Below are positions 52,136 through 59,518 of a DNA stretch of 64,000 bases, piece after piece. Within the stretch, counting starts at the first letter, position 1. Each line of letters opens with the position of its first letter. The stretch comes from Halobaculum halobium (GTDB lineage: Archaea; Halobacteriota; Halobacteria; Halobacteriales; Haloferacaceae). The DNA lies in the NCBI RefSeq assembly GCF_030127145.1, contig NZ_CP126160.1, positions 1 through 64,000 on the forward strand, read 5' to 3'. Position numbers and translations under genes: made by a program. The notes beneath the pieces are model-generated. The model was not told the origin of the DNA and searched no databases. It worked only from the letters and a program-made list of their open reading frames with translations.

Positions 52136-52184
52136 CTCTGTTTTTCGTGCCCCCGAAGAGGGCGAGGGCTTCTTCGAGAGCCCT
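52136..52184 (+). promoter_or_regulatory. Leader stem-loop element 14 with alternative hairpin
   Basis: CTGTTTTTC (52138-52146), stem GCCC (52149-52152) with GGGC (52166-52169) around a loop with GAAGAGGGCGA. The right arm also belongs to AGGGCT (52165-52170), which pairs with AGCCCT (52179-52184). The two stems exclude each other. GAGGTGA (52187-52193) and GTG 52200 follow directly. Confidence 0.6.
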
Positions 52185-52199
52185 CAGAGGTGACTTCCA

Positions 52200-52547
52200 G
52201 TGAGTCAACAACAGAGTCCCGACAACGTCTCGATCGACGAGATCCCGGTCGATATCGACAACACGCAATCAGCGGAGGTCGATTCCGCCGACGTCCCCCA
52301 CGAAATCGAATCCATCACCCGTGGGCTCGCCGGTGAGCAGCCGCCGACGAATCCGCTGGTCGTGCTGAAAGCGGCCCGGTGGTGGTACATTCACGGCAAG
52401 GGCGGCACGGATCCTGCCTTCCAGTGGGCCATCGAGTGGACGCGTCATCTTGCGACCGACACGCCCAGTGACGTCGAGCGGTTCGACAAGTTCCTTGAGT
52501 ACCTTGTCGAGGTCGGCTTCGCGGACGAACGCCACGAGCTCCGCTGA
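52200..52547 (+). CDS. Small hypothetical protein
   Basis: A 115-residue protein starting at GTG 52200, six bases after a good Shine-Dalgarno sequence (GAGGTGA). The first 40 residues are acidic and disordered. The rest, NPLVVLKAARWWYIHGKGGT then FQWAIEWTRHLATDTPSDVE and RFDKFLEYLVEVGFADERHE, is a compact helical domain with many aromatic residues. No family is recognised. Its leader has two competing hairpins, the second next to the ribosome site, so its translation may be switched. The next gene, ardC-like, has its own leader. Confidence 0.6.
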   Translation: MSQQQSPDNVSIDEIPVDIDNTQSAEVDSADVPHEIESITRGLAGEQPPTNPLVVLKAARWWYIHGKGGTDPAFQWAIEWTRHLATDTPSDVERFDKFLEYLVEVGFADERHELR

Positions 52548-52556
52548 CCGACAGAG

Positions 52557-52590
52557 CGGTTTTTTGAACGCCCCTGAGGGGTGCGGCGCG
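52557..52590 (+). promoter_or_regulatory. Leader stem-loop element 15
   Basis: CGGTTTTTTG (52557-52566), stem CGCC (52569-52572) with GGCG (52585-52588), loop CCTGAGGGGTGC. It lies 44 bases before ATG 52635; GGTGA (52625-52629) is just before the start. Confidence 0.6.
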
Positions 52591-52634
52591 ATCTGAACAA
52601 ACGCAGTTGCCGTGAACTCGATTCGGTGAACACG

Positions 52635-53582
52635 ATGTCCACGACCAGAGACTCGTCGGTCTCCTTCGAGGAGACCGACACGCGATCAGACGAGATGAAC
52701 AGTACCATCGAACAGTGGATCGACGACCTCGTCGCCGGCGTCGACGACGCGCAGGCCAGCGACGAGTTCCAGGAGTGGCTCGACGTCCAGAGTCGCTTCC
52801 ACGACTACTCCTACCGGAACACGCTCCTCATCAAGCGGCAGTATCCCGAAGCGAGCCGAGTGGCGGGCTACCGGACGTGGCAGGAGGAGTTCGACCGCCA
52901 CGTTCAGGAGGGTGAGTCGGCCATCTGGATCTGGGCGCCGATCATCACCACTCAGTGCCCGGAGTGTGAGAATTCGCCGAGCTATCACGAGGATAGCGAC
53001 TGTGACTACGATGAGACGTCGCCCGAGGAGTGGTCCGAGGGCCTGGTCGGGTTCAAGCCCGCGCCGGTGTTCGATGTCTCCCAGACCGAGGGCGAGCCGC
53101 TTCCCGACCTGGACACAGAAGCGACCGGCGACGCTGGCGATCTCGTCGAACAGTTGACTGACGCCGCTGATGACCTCGGCGTGACGGTGCGGATCGTTCC
53201 AGCCGAGGAGTGGACCCACGGCGAGGCGAAGGGCATCTGCGAGCAGCTGAGCCTCGTCGACGTTCAGCCGCTCGTCGAGGTGCGTGATCGGGAGAACGAG
53301 GCCGACCTCGCGCGGACGCTGATTCACGAGTACGCACACGCCCTGCTCCACTTCGATGTCGACGACGACACCGAGCGGGCGAAACGCGAAGTCGAGGCCG
53401 AAGCCGTTGCGTACGTCGTCGGGCGCTACTGCGGGCTCGACACGAGCGGGTCAGCGTTCTACCTCGCTGCGTGGGAGTCGGACGATCCCGAGATCGTTCG
53501 CGAGCGCCTCGGCCGGATTAGTCGAACGGCAGAAGAACTCATCGACGTTCTCGAGAGCGAATCCTCGTCCTCACTCAGTTAA
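52635..53582 (+). CDS. ArdC-like antirestriction protein with metallopeptidase domain
   Basis: The 315-residue product has an ArdC N-terminal DNA-binding domain (FQEWLDVQSRFHDYSYRNTL, then LIKRQYPEASRVAGYRTWQE), a Cys-rich insert CPECENSPSYHEDSDCD and, from about residue 215, a zincin metallopeptidase domain. The zinc motif is HEYAHALLH with a downstream EAEAVAYVVGRYCGL. ArdC proteins protect single-stranded DNA entering by conjugation from restriction. That fits this conjugative element, which would meet host nucleases on arrival. Start ATG 52635 has GGTGA before it; an upstream GTG is rejected. The stop codon is in an inverted-repeat copy. Confidence 0.85.
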   Translation: MSTTRDSSVSFEETDTRSDEMNSTIEQWIDDLVAGVDDAQASDEFQEWLDVQSRFHDYSYRNTLLIKRQYPEASRVAGYRTWQEEFDRHVQEGESAIWIWAPIITTQCPECENSPSYHEDSDCDYDETSPEEWSEGLVGFKPAPVFDVSQTEGEPLPDLDTEATGDAGDLVEQLTDAADDLGVTVRIVPAEEWTHGEAKGICEQLSLVDVQPLVEVRDRENEADLARTLIHEYAHALLHFDVDDDTERAKREVEAEAVAYVVGRYCGLDTSGSAFYLAAWESDDPEIVRERLGRISRTAEELIDVLESESSSSLS

Positions 53583-53620
53583 CCAACAGAGTGATGGATT
53601 CCTTCCGCTCTGTTGGTTAA
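53579..53620. repeat. Inverted repeat TTAACCAAC, copy E (longest arms)
   Basis: Arms of 13 bases, TTAACCAACAGAG (53579-53591) and CTCTGTTGGTTAA (53608-53620). The ardC stop codon lies in the left arm. The right arm runs straight into GTTTTTCT, the T tract of leader element 16. Confidence 0.85.
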
Positions 53621-53652
53621 GTTTTTCTGCGCCCGCCGAGGGGCGGAGGCGC
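53621..53652 (+). promoter_or_regulatory. Leader stem-loop element 16
   Basis: GTTTTTCT (53621-53628), stem GCGCC (53629-53633) with GGCGC (53648-53652), loop CGCCGAGGGGCGGA. It lies 17 bases before ATG 53670. Confidence 0.6.
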
Positions 53653-53669
53653 ATTCAGATCTCCGTCGA

Positions 53670-54486
53670 ATGATGACTGAACCATATCTCACGACGGTCT
53701 TTGAGGAAGCCGAGAACGTTGCCGAGCAGCACGACCAAGTCGCTCGAACGACAGACAACCAAGCTCACGAGTACCTCCGATACACCGTCCTCCGGGTGCT
53801 TGAAGGCGAGGCGGACAACCTCCCAGCAGACTGGACGCCGATCAACGGCGTGACCGTCGGCTACGGGAGCGACGAGGCGATGTACGACAGCTGGAGCTCC
53901 AGCGAAGACTGGTGGGAGACCGTCCCGCCGCAGGAGGCGTGTACCCGCTTCCGGGTGTTCTTCCCGGACGACCACCAGACGGTTCCCCGCGACATCGTCG
54001 ACGTGATGGCCGCGCTCGGGGCCTGGCGCGTCTGGACCGGGAGCGCAGCGGCGTGCGGCTCCTACGACCATCGCGAGCGCCGCGAGGTCCACTACCTGTG
54101 GCCGGGGCCATCCGGTGGAGGAACTGCTCCACGAGCGGCTCAGTGGCCCTGCGGAAGCCGTCGCTCCGGACGGTGGCCGAACGGGCGACGTTCGCGACCG
54201 ACTGGTCGTCGACGAGAACGCACAGTCGAAGGACGATCTTGAGCCTCGCACGAGGCGTGCCGTCGGCGAAGCGATGGACGTCTCGCTCCTCTCGAAAGGT
54301 GGCTGCTACGAGGTGCAGTCCGCGTCCGGTAACAGGTACGAAGTCGACGTCATCGACGAATCGTGTACCTGTCCCGACTGGCAGCAGCGCTCACCCGAGG
54401 GCGGCTGCAAGCACCTTCGTCGCGTCGATCACGAGATCAAACGGGGCCGCGTTCCCCGCCCAGACGGCCGCCTTCCTTCCCCGTAG
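53670..54486 (+). pseudogene. SWIM zinc-finger protein, frameshifted
   Basis: The first frame (from ATG 53670) encodes a domain with EAENVAEQHDQVARTTDNQA, EYLRYTVLRVLEGEADNLPA and CTRFRVFFPDDHQTVPRDI, then degrades after REVHYLWPG near 54105. The second frame begins there as HPVEELLHERLSG and ends in a SWIM zinc finger, CTCPDWQQRSPEGGCKHLRR (CxC-x-n-CxH). One base too many around 54102-54110 explains the shift. The whole protein has about 271 residues. SWIM proteins bind DNA or proteins. The gene has a stem-loop leader and stands behind ardC. Confidence 0.8.
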
Positions 54487-54499
54487 GGTAGCGATTGAG

Positions 54500-55303
54500 C
54501 TACTCCACAGGTCGGACCGTGTCGCCATCCCGACGGACTCGGTCGAACGTTGAGAGATACGCGATCCGGTCCTGAACCTCGTCGGTATCCAGCTCCAGTT
54601 CGGCGGCCAGTTCGTCGACGGTCATCGGTTCATCGAGTGCCTGGAGGACTTCGAGCCCCCGGTAGTACCTATTCGTGAGCTCCTGGACGCGGGCCTCGAT
54701 CGGCGTGGTTACCCCGTACCGCTCCTCGAGTTCGACCAACGCCTCGTTCGCGAACGTGGCGAACTGATCATCTCCTAAGCGTTCGATTTGGGCTTCGAGT
54801 TCATCCCGGACGACGTCGTAATCGAGGCCGGCCTGCACGAGCATATTCATGTCCTCGATGTCGTCGTCGCGGCCTGCGATCGCCTTGAACAGGAAGATAT
54901 CCTCGTTGCTAACCAGCCGGACCGTCAGTCGATCTGTGTCGAGGAACGGCTCACTGCGCTCTTGCATACCGTCGGTGAGCACGAGCTTGTTCGCGACCTG
55001 CTGGTTGAAGATATCGAGGCGACACCCATCGTCGTTCTCGACGCAGCTCGTCGCCCCCAGCGCCCGGTAATCTGGATCCAGCGATTGAACCTCCGCATAC
55101 CCGAGGTCCATCAGGACGGCCCACAGCTGACCGTACGCGTCGCCATCTGGGACGACCAGGTCGATATCTTTCGTCGCCCCCTTGAGGTCGCGCAGCGACA
55201 TCGCGCCACCACCGATCAGGTAGACCGTGAGCGGTTCAGATAGCCCGTCTCCGATTCGCTGGAATTCGTTCTCGATGTACTCACGTCCGAATGTTGGTCT
55301 CAT
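54500..55303 (-). CDS. Nucleotidyltransferase-fold protein, AbiEii-like toxin candidate
   Basis: A 267-residue protein with a nucleotidyltransferase core. YLIGGGAMSLRDLKGATKDI begins the GG/GS motif, and DLVV supplies the D-x-D-type aspartates. The last 60 residues have a winged-helix-like segment (MTVDELAAELELDTDEVQDR). It resembles AbiEii/DUF6036-type toxins that modify tRNA or other acceptor molecules. The gene overlaps the stop of the HTH gene upstream (ATGA on the minus strand), so they are co-translated as in AbiE toxin-antitoxin pairs. Whether it is toxic is not shown. Confidence 0.75.
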   Translation of the reverse strand: MRPTFGREYIENEFQRIGDGLSEPLTVYLIGGGAMSLRDLKGATKDIDLVVPDGDAYGQLWAVLMDLGYAEVQSLDPDYRALGATSCVENDDGCRLDIFNQQVANKLVLTDGMQERSEPFLDTDRLTVRLVSNEDIFLFKAIAGRDDDIEDMNMLVQAGLDYDVVRDELEAQIERLGDDQFATFANEALVELEERYGVTTPIEARVQELTNRYYRGLEVLQALDEPMTVDELAAELELDTDEVQDRIAYLSTFDRVRRDGDTVRPVE

Positions 55304-56226
55304 GGTGGTAGTGGCACCTCGTAGTCAGCCGCCAACTCCTGGAACTCGTCCCACTCCGGGAGCCGGTCGTCGTCGACCTCGCCGTGCGTCTCGAGGTAGC
55401 GGAGCAAGGCGTCGATTTCGTCTTCGAGGCCATACTTCGCCGCCTGCTCTCGGAGATCCTCCTCGTCGACGTCGACGTGGCTGAGCAGGAGGAGACAGTA
55501 CGAGCGGTGGCGGCTGCCGTCGTCGATCAGCAGCGTGTGACAGCAGAGCTCCGCCGGTGAGACTACGTCGAGGTCTTCGGAGTAGACGTAGTAGCGGTGC
55601 TCGGTGAGCAGGAACTGGAGGTCGAAGGCCGCGAATCGAGCGAGGCCGGTTTCGTGGAACGCCTCCGCGTCGATCTCCGTTTCGGCCTGTGCGAGGAATT
55701 CGTCGTAGTCCTCCCAGAGAATCGTGCCCTTCGGGGCGACGGCTTCGAGGCGTTGGCGATGCAGATGGTGTGCGAGTTCACGGGCGAACGCGTGTAGGCG
55801 GTCGAAGTCGGCGTTGAACTCGTAGCGGCCGTCGGCCGTCCCGACGAGACCACGGTCACGAAACCGCTTGAGGATACGGTTGACCGTGTTGCGGTAGTTG
55901 TCGCTCCGGTCGGCGATCTCGGAGACGGTTCGCGGCTGGTCGAGGTAGTACAGCACCTCGAGTGCCTTCCCGGTCAGCAGTTCGGGGAAGTCGATGTGGG
56001 AGTGCTGGCGGACGAGGTCCCGATAGAGTTCGACGGCGCGAGCATCCGACGGGGCGACTCGTTTTCGCCGGCCATCGCGTTCCGTGTAGACGAGCCCTTT
56101 CTCAACGAGGTCGGCGACGGCACGAGAGAGGTAGCTCTCGCTGTGGTCGAGTTTCGTCGCGAGTTCGGAGATCGTGTCGCCGCGGTCGACCGTGGCGAGG
56201 ACCTCGAGTTCGATGCGCCGGAGCAC
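55300..56226 (-). CDS. Winged-helix regulator, AbiEi-like antitoxin candidate
   Basis: A 308-residue protein starting with GTG 56226. Residues 10-60 are a MarR-like winged helix (ATVDRGDTISELATKLDHSE, then SYLSRAVADLVEKGLVYTER), and residues 85-145 are a second one (LEVLYYLDQPRTVSEIADRS, then YRNTVNRILKRFRDRGLVGT). The C-terminal half is a domain of unknown fold. Its stop overlaps the nucleotidyltransferase gene. Two HTH units with a C-terminal domain fit a transcriptional antitoxin. It is divergent from the 56.4-kb gene, with an inverted-repeat copy F between them in the likely promoter region. Confidence 0.72.
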   Translation of the reverse strand: MLRRIELEVLATVDRGDTISELATKLDHSESYLSRAVADLVEKGLVYTERDGRRKRVAPSDARAVELYRDLVRQHSHIDFPELLTGKALEVLYYLDQPRTVSEIADRSDNYRNTVNRILKRFRDRGLVGTADGRYEFNADFDRLHAFARELAHHLHRQRLEAVAPKGTILWEDYDEFLAQAETEIDAEAFHETGLARFAAFDLQFLLTEHRYYVYSEDLDVVSPAELCCHTLLIDDGSRHRSYCLLLLSHVDVDEEDLREQAAKYGLEDEIDALLRYLETHGEVDDDRLPEWDEFQELAADYEVPLPP

Positions 56227-56309
56227 GGTGTAACATAGTACGAAACTACTATATAAAGAAGTTTCGAGTAGTGTTACAGCCAGCGAGCACGCGAGCCGTC
56301 TCCACCGTC

Positions 56310-56350
56310 TTAACCAACAAAACTATGGATTCGTGGGTCATGTTGGTTAA
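56310..56350. repeat. Inverted repeat TTAACCAAC, copy F
   Basis: TTAACCAACA (56310-56319) and TGTTGGTTAA (56341-56350); spacer 23 with nine-base arms. Unlike the other copies it lies between divergent genes, 14 bases before ATG 56365, so it cannot be only a 3'-end signal. Confidence 0.85.
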
Positions 56351-56364
56351 CACGAGAGTAGCTG

Positions 56365-56688
56365 ATGTCCTACGAACCCCCGACCCCACCGGCGAACCTA
56401 CCGACAGAGATCGTCAAGACGCTCAACGAGTCGGATCCGGAGCAACTCCGAGACGTTGCGACGTATGCTGAAGCGCTCGCCGAGCACAAGGAGCGAGAGG
56501 CCCGTCTCGAGGAGTCGGAAGATCAAGAAGAGGTTGAGGAGCGGCCAGACGATCTCCCGGACGACGTCCCGGCCAAAGCAACGATCACGATCAAGGAGAT
56601 TAACGACAACCGCTACTACTACTGGCAGTGGCGAGAAGGCGAAAAAGTTCGTTCCCAGTATAAAGGCCCCGTCAGTCCCGACGAGTAG
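56365..56688 (+). CDS. Small DUF6788-like protein
   Basis: A 107-residue acidic protein with a Pro-rich start, a helix (EIVKTLNESDPEQLRDVATY then AEALAEHKEREARLEE) and a C-terminal beta segment KATITIKEINDNRYYYWQWR followed by EGEKVRSQYKGPV. This C-terminal block is that of a family I believe is DUF6788, found in haloarchaea and their viruses, of unknown function. The gene lies between the AbiE-like pair and the replication origin. Confidence 0.7.
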   Translation: MSYEPPTPPANLPTEIVKTLNESDPEQLRDVATYAEALAEHKEREARLEESEDQEEVEERPDDLPDDVPAKATITIKEINDNRYYYWQWREGEKVRSQYKGPVSPDE

Positions 56689-56744
56689 ACGGTGGTGAAC
56701 CGTAGCCGGAGGTTTGTCAAGCGCAATTAGTAGCGTAGCAGAGG

Positions 56745-57000
56745 ACACCCCCCAGAGTGTGAATGGGTTCAACCCACCCCACACCCCTCAGTGTGAATGG
56801 GTCCGGTCAGTCCAAACAGGTAACACTCGGAGAGAAGATACCCACCCCACGTTTCCGTCGTAACTGGAGGTTGGTGGAGGGAACGCAGCCACGATCGAGG
56901 GGATCACACCCCCCACGTTTCCGTCGTTTCGTCACCCGGCCAAAGTCGATTATTGGGAGTAGAAGATGACCTCGGATCACCCACCCCACGTTTCCGACGT
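56745..57000. repeat. Origin repeats downstream of orc1/cdc6 (two types)
   Basis: Type 1 (core CACCCC with AGAGTGTGAA or CAGTGTGAA): 56745-56763 and 56781-56801. Type 2 (CACCCCACGTTTCCGTCGT and near copies): 56841-56861, 56905-56927, 56978-57000. In reverse, type 2 reads ACGGAAACGTGGGG, like haloarchaeal origin recognition boxes (GGAAAC followed by a G string). They lie just behind the stop end of the minus-strand orc1 gene. Confidence 0.75.
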
Positions 57001-57032
57001 ATCGAGAGATACACTCGTGATCAGGGGTGTGG

Positions 57033-58328
57033 TCAGCGACCGAAACGGGAGCTGGCCAGGTCTTCCAGCCGGCTATCCCGGAGGACAGATTTCAGCACGA
57101 TACCGGTGTCCTGAACCAGCCGGTGCTCGAGATAACTGCCTTCACCCCGGCCACCCCCGGTCCGAGTTGATTCAACGACGCCGAGGAACGCCTGCTCTTT
57201 CAACAGCTCATAGACGCGGTGCTCGCTGAGAGTCTTCGCATCGGCCTTCTCTGTCGTCGCTTGATACCGTTCGTAAATCCGGTTGGTAGAGAATCCATCC
57301 TCGTTCGGATTCTCTTCGGTGAGCAGCGCGAGCGAATAGAGGATGAATTTGACCTGGGTCGTCGATCCGCGTAGCAGCTCCTCGAACCGATCGATTTCAG
57401 CCCACTCCTGAGCATCACGAACGTGTTCCTCAACGACTGTGTCGACGTTTTCTCGTTCGGCTAGTTCGCCGGCGTGACGAAGAATTTCGATGGCCTTTCT
57501 GGCGTCACCGTGTTCTTGAGCGGCTAGTGCCGCCGTCAGCGGGATCACATCATCCGAGAGAACGCCATCGTGGAACGCGTCCCGTCGGTGCTTCATAATC
57601 TCGCGCAGCTGATTCGCATCGTAGGGCTGGAAGACGAACTCTTCCTCGCGAAGACTCGACTTGACGCGTTCGTTCAGCTGGTCGCGATACTCAATCTTGT
57701 TGCTGACTGCGATGACGCCCAGGTGGCAATCCGCTTTTCCCGATTCGCGAGCCCGCGAGAGCTGCATAAGAATATCATCGTCATCGAGTCGGTCCACCTC
57801 GTCGAGAATGATGATGACTGACTCGTAGGCAGTATCCAGAATCTCCCAGAGATAGTCGTAGTATTCACCGCTGCCAATCCCTGCGCGTGGAATATCGAAG
57901 TCAGTCTCGTCCGTCTCGTTGAGTGAACGAGTTACCGTCCTCGCGACGCGTGTCTGTGTGTTGTGCTGCGCGCAGTCGACGTAGACCGTGCCGACGGACA
58001 CACCGTTCGACTCCGCGGCTCGGCGGGCTCGTTCTGTGACGTGACGGGCAACGAGCGACTTCCCGGTCCCCGTTTTGCCGTAAATAATCACGTTGTTGGG
58101 CGGATCGCCACGAACGATCGGCCTAAGTTCAGCAGCAACGGCCTTGATCTCGCCATCCCGGCCGACGATACGGCCGCTTTCAGGGACGTGGCCAACCTTC
58201 AGCAGTTCCTTTCGAGCGAAAATATTGGCCCGGTCGGGGTCGTCTTCATCAAAGTCAAAGAGGGGATCGTCGGCGGGATCCTCGTAGCGGCCGTCGAAGT
58301 CAGAGAGTTGGGACGGTTCCTCAGCCAT
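57033..58328 (-). CDS. orc1/cdc6: Orc1/Cdc6 replication initiator
   Basis: A 431-residue Orc1/Cdc6 ATPase that binds origin repeats and starts replication. Walker A GKTGTGKS (residues 84-91), Walker B VIIILDEVD (171-179), a sensor region (LGVIAVSNKIEYRDQL) and a C-terminal winged helix (FILYSLALLTEENPNEDGFS, then HRVYELLKEQAFLGVVEST). ATG 58328 (MAEEPS) is chosen over TTG 58331. It is flanked by two groups of origin repeats: 256 bases downstream and over 1 kb upstream. It is the one initiator gene seen here, so this replicon likely has its own origin. Confidence 0.95.
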   Translation of the reverse strand: MAEEPSQLSDFDGRYEDPADDPLFDFDEDDPDRANIFARKELLKVGHVPESGRIVGRDGEIKAVAAELRPIVRGDPPNNVIIYGKTGTGKSLVARHVTERARRAAESNGVSVGTVYVDCAQHNTQTRVARTVTRSLNETDETDFDIPRAGIGSGEYYDYLWEILDTAYESVIIILDEVDRLDDDDILMQLSRARESGKADCHLGVIAVSNKIEYRDQLNERVKSSLREEEFVFQPYDANQLREIMKHRRDAFHDGVLSDDVIPLTAALAAQEHGDARKAIEILRHAGELAERENVDTVVEEHVRDAQEWAEIDRFEELLRGSTTQVKFILYSLALLTEENPNEDGFSTNRIYERYQATTEKADAKTLSEHRVYELLKEQAFLGVVESTRTGGGRGEGSYLEHRLVQDTGIVLKSVLRDSRLEDLASSRFGR

Positions 58329-58371
58329 CAATATCAGACATCGCGGATGGGACCTACTTAATGATTTGGCT

Positions 58372-59434
58372 ACCTCGACCAGAGTGTAAATCGGGCTATG
58401 GTCGTCTTCTGATGTTTTGTCGCTGGCGTATCATCCTCACAAAGGGTCGAGTCGGTCCCGAGTGAAATCGGATTCCGAGCGTGAGTTACCGACGCAGACC
58501 GGCACCCCCAATCCAGAGTGAAAACGCCGGACTGGAGCGGGTTTGACACACCCCTGGTCAAGAGTGAATAGCCCGCCACCCGGTGAGCAAAGTACTTGGT
58601 TGAGACGACACCCCCCGTCCAGAGTGTATCTCCCGAACCAGGTAATCAATCATTTCTATGAGAAGACACATCGGCACTGGGCGTCTGACGCACGGCAGAC
58701 ACCCCTCGTCCAGAGTGAAAGCGACGGTGTGACGAGCTGGAGTGGAGTGTGAGCCTCAAGTGATGGTGACGAGCGTTCATCGGCACCCCCAATCAAGAGT
58801 GAAGACGCAGGTCAGATCTCCAGCCGAAGCAAAGCAGGGTACAATCGGAACTGTCGGGATCGGGTGTCTTGATTCCGATTGACGAGGAAGATCGGGAGAT
58901 ACCAATCCCGATTTTGGCTTTGATGCCGCTTCGGTGGTTGGCGAATAGTCAGAATGGCGATTGTTCCTTCAACGTCTCATAATACACGGACGACAGAATC
59001 GAACCCCCACACCCCTCGTCCAGAGTGAAACGCTACGAGAGTCCCTCGGTTGATCCAGCAGAAACCACACGACGAGTCGGCTGGGAAGTATCGAAATCAC
59101 AAGACGTGAGACGAGTATCCCTCGAACAGTAGTCGTCACACAGTCGAAGATCCTCCAAACATACCAACCTGCATAGTATTACCTAGAGGTTTTATTACTA
59201 TCTACCTCCTACCACTCCCCAAGTGCATTCAGCACAGGGAAGAGGACGTAGGCGGCATTCGTCCGGGTGGTTTCGAACCGCTGCTCGTGTTTGCTGCTCC
59301 ATTTCCTCCGTGTTCACCCGTCTCAGGCTGTCCTTCCGTGATTCTCGCTGATCTCCTCTCACGAGAACCCCTATTTCCCGTGGACCTCACCCCACACCTC
59401 TGATTGGTTTTCACTCTGGACGAGGGGTGTGTGG
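58372..59434. repeat. Candidate replication origin: type 1 repeats upstream of orc1/cdc6
   Basis: Direct copies of (G)CACCCC-(T/C)-(C/G)-GTCCAGAGTGAAA: 58372-58391 (weak), 58502-58524, 58547-58570, 58608-58630, 58699-58720, 58783-58805 and 59009-59031, and one inverted copy at 59408-59434 (CACTCTGGACGAGGGGTGTG). The spacing is irregular. An A/T-rich stretch at about 59170-59205 could be the unwinding site. No gene is seen in 58332-59477. The inverted last copy and the A/T patch together resemble haloarchaeal origins, where recognition boxes face an A/T-rich segment. Confidence 0.75.
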
Positions 59435-59477
59435 GCGAGGTATTCTCTCTAACTCCCTTCTGTGCCTCCACTCAGTG

Positions 59478-59518
59478 TTAACCAACAAATCTCCCGATAC
59501 CTCGATAGTGTTGGTTAA
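59478..59518. repeat. Inverted repeat TTAACCAAC, copy G
   Basis: TTAACCAACA (59478-59487) and TGTTGGTTAA (59509-59518), spacer 23 with nine-base arms. The stop codon of the minus-strand polymerase remnant (59517-59515) lies in the right arm, as in copies A and E. Confidence 0.85.

Noticed and set aside
56745-59434. CRISPR array
   Set aside because: Repeat spacing is irregular (20 to several hundred bases), one copy is inverted, and no cas genes are present. These are origin repeats.
5112-59518. Integron-type attC sites as explanation of the TTAACCAAC repeats
   Set aside because: The arms do not contain the attC core GTTRRRY in the right place, there is no integrase gene and the arms are symmetric.
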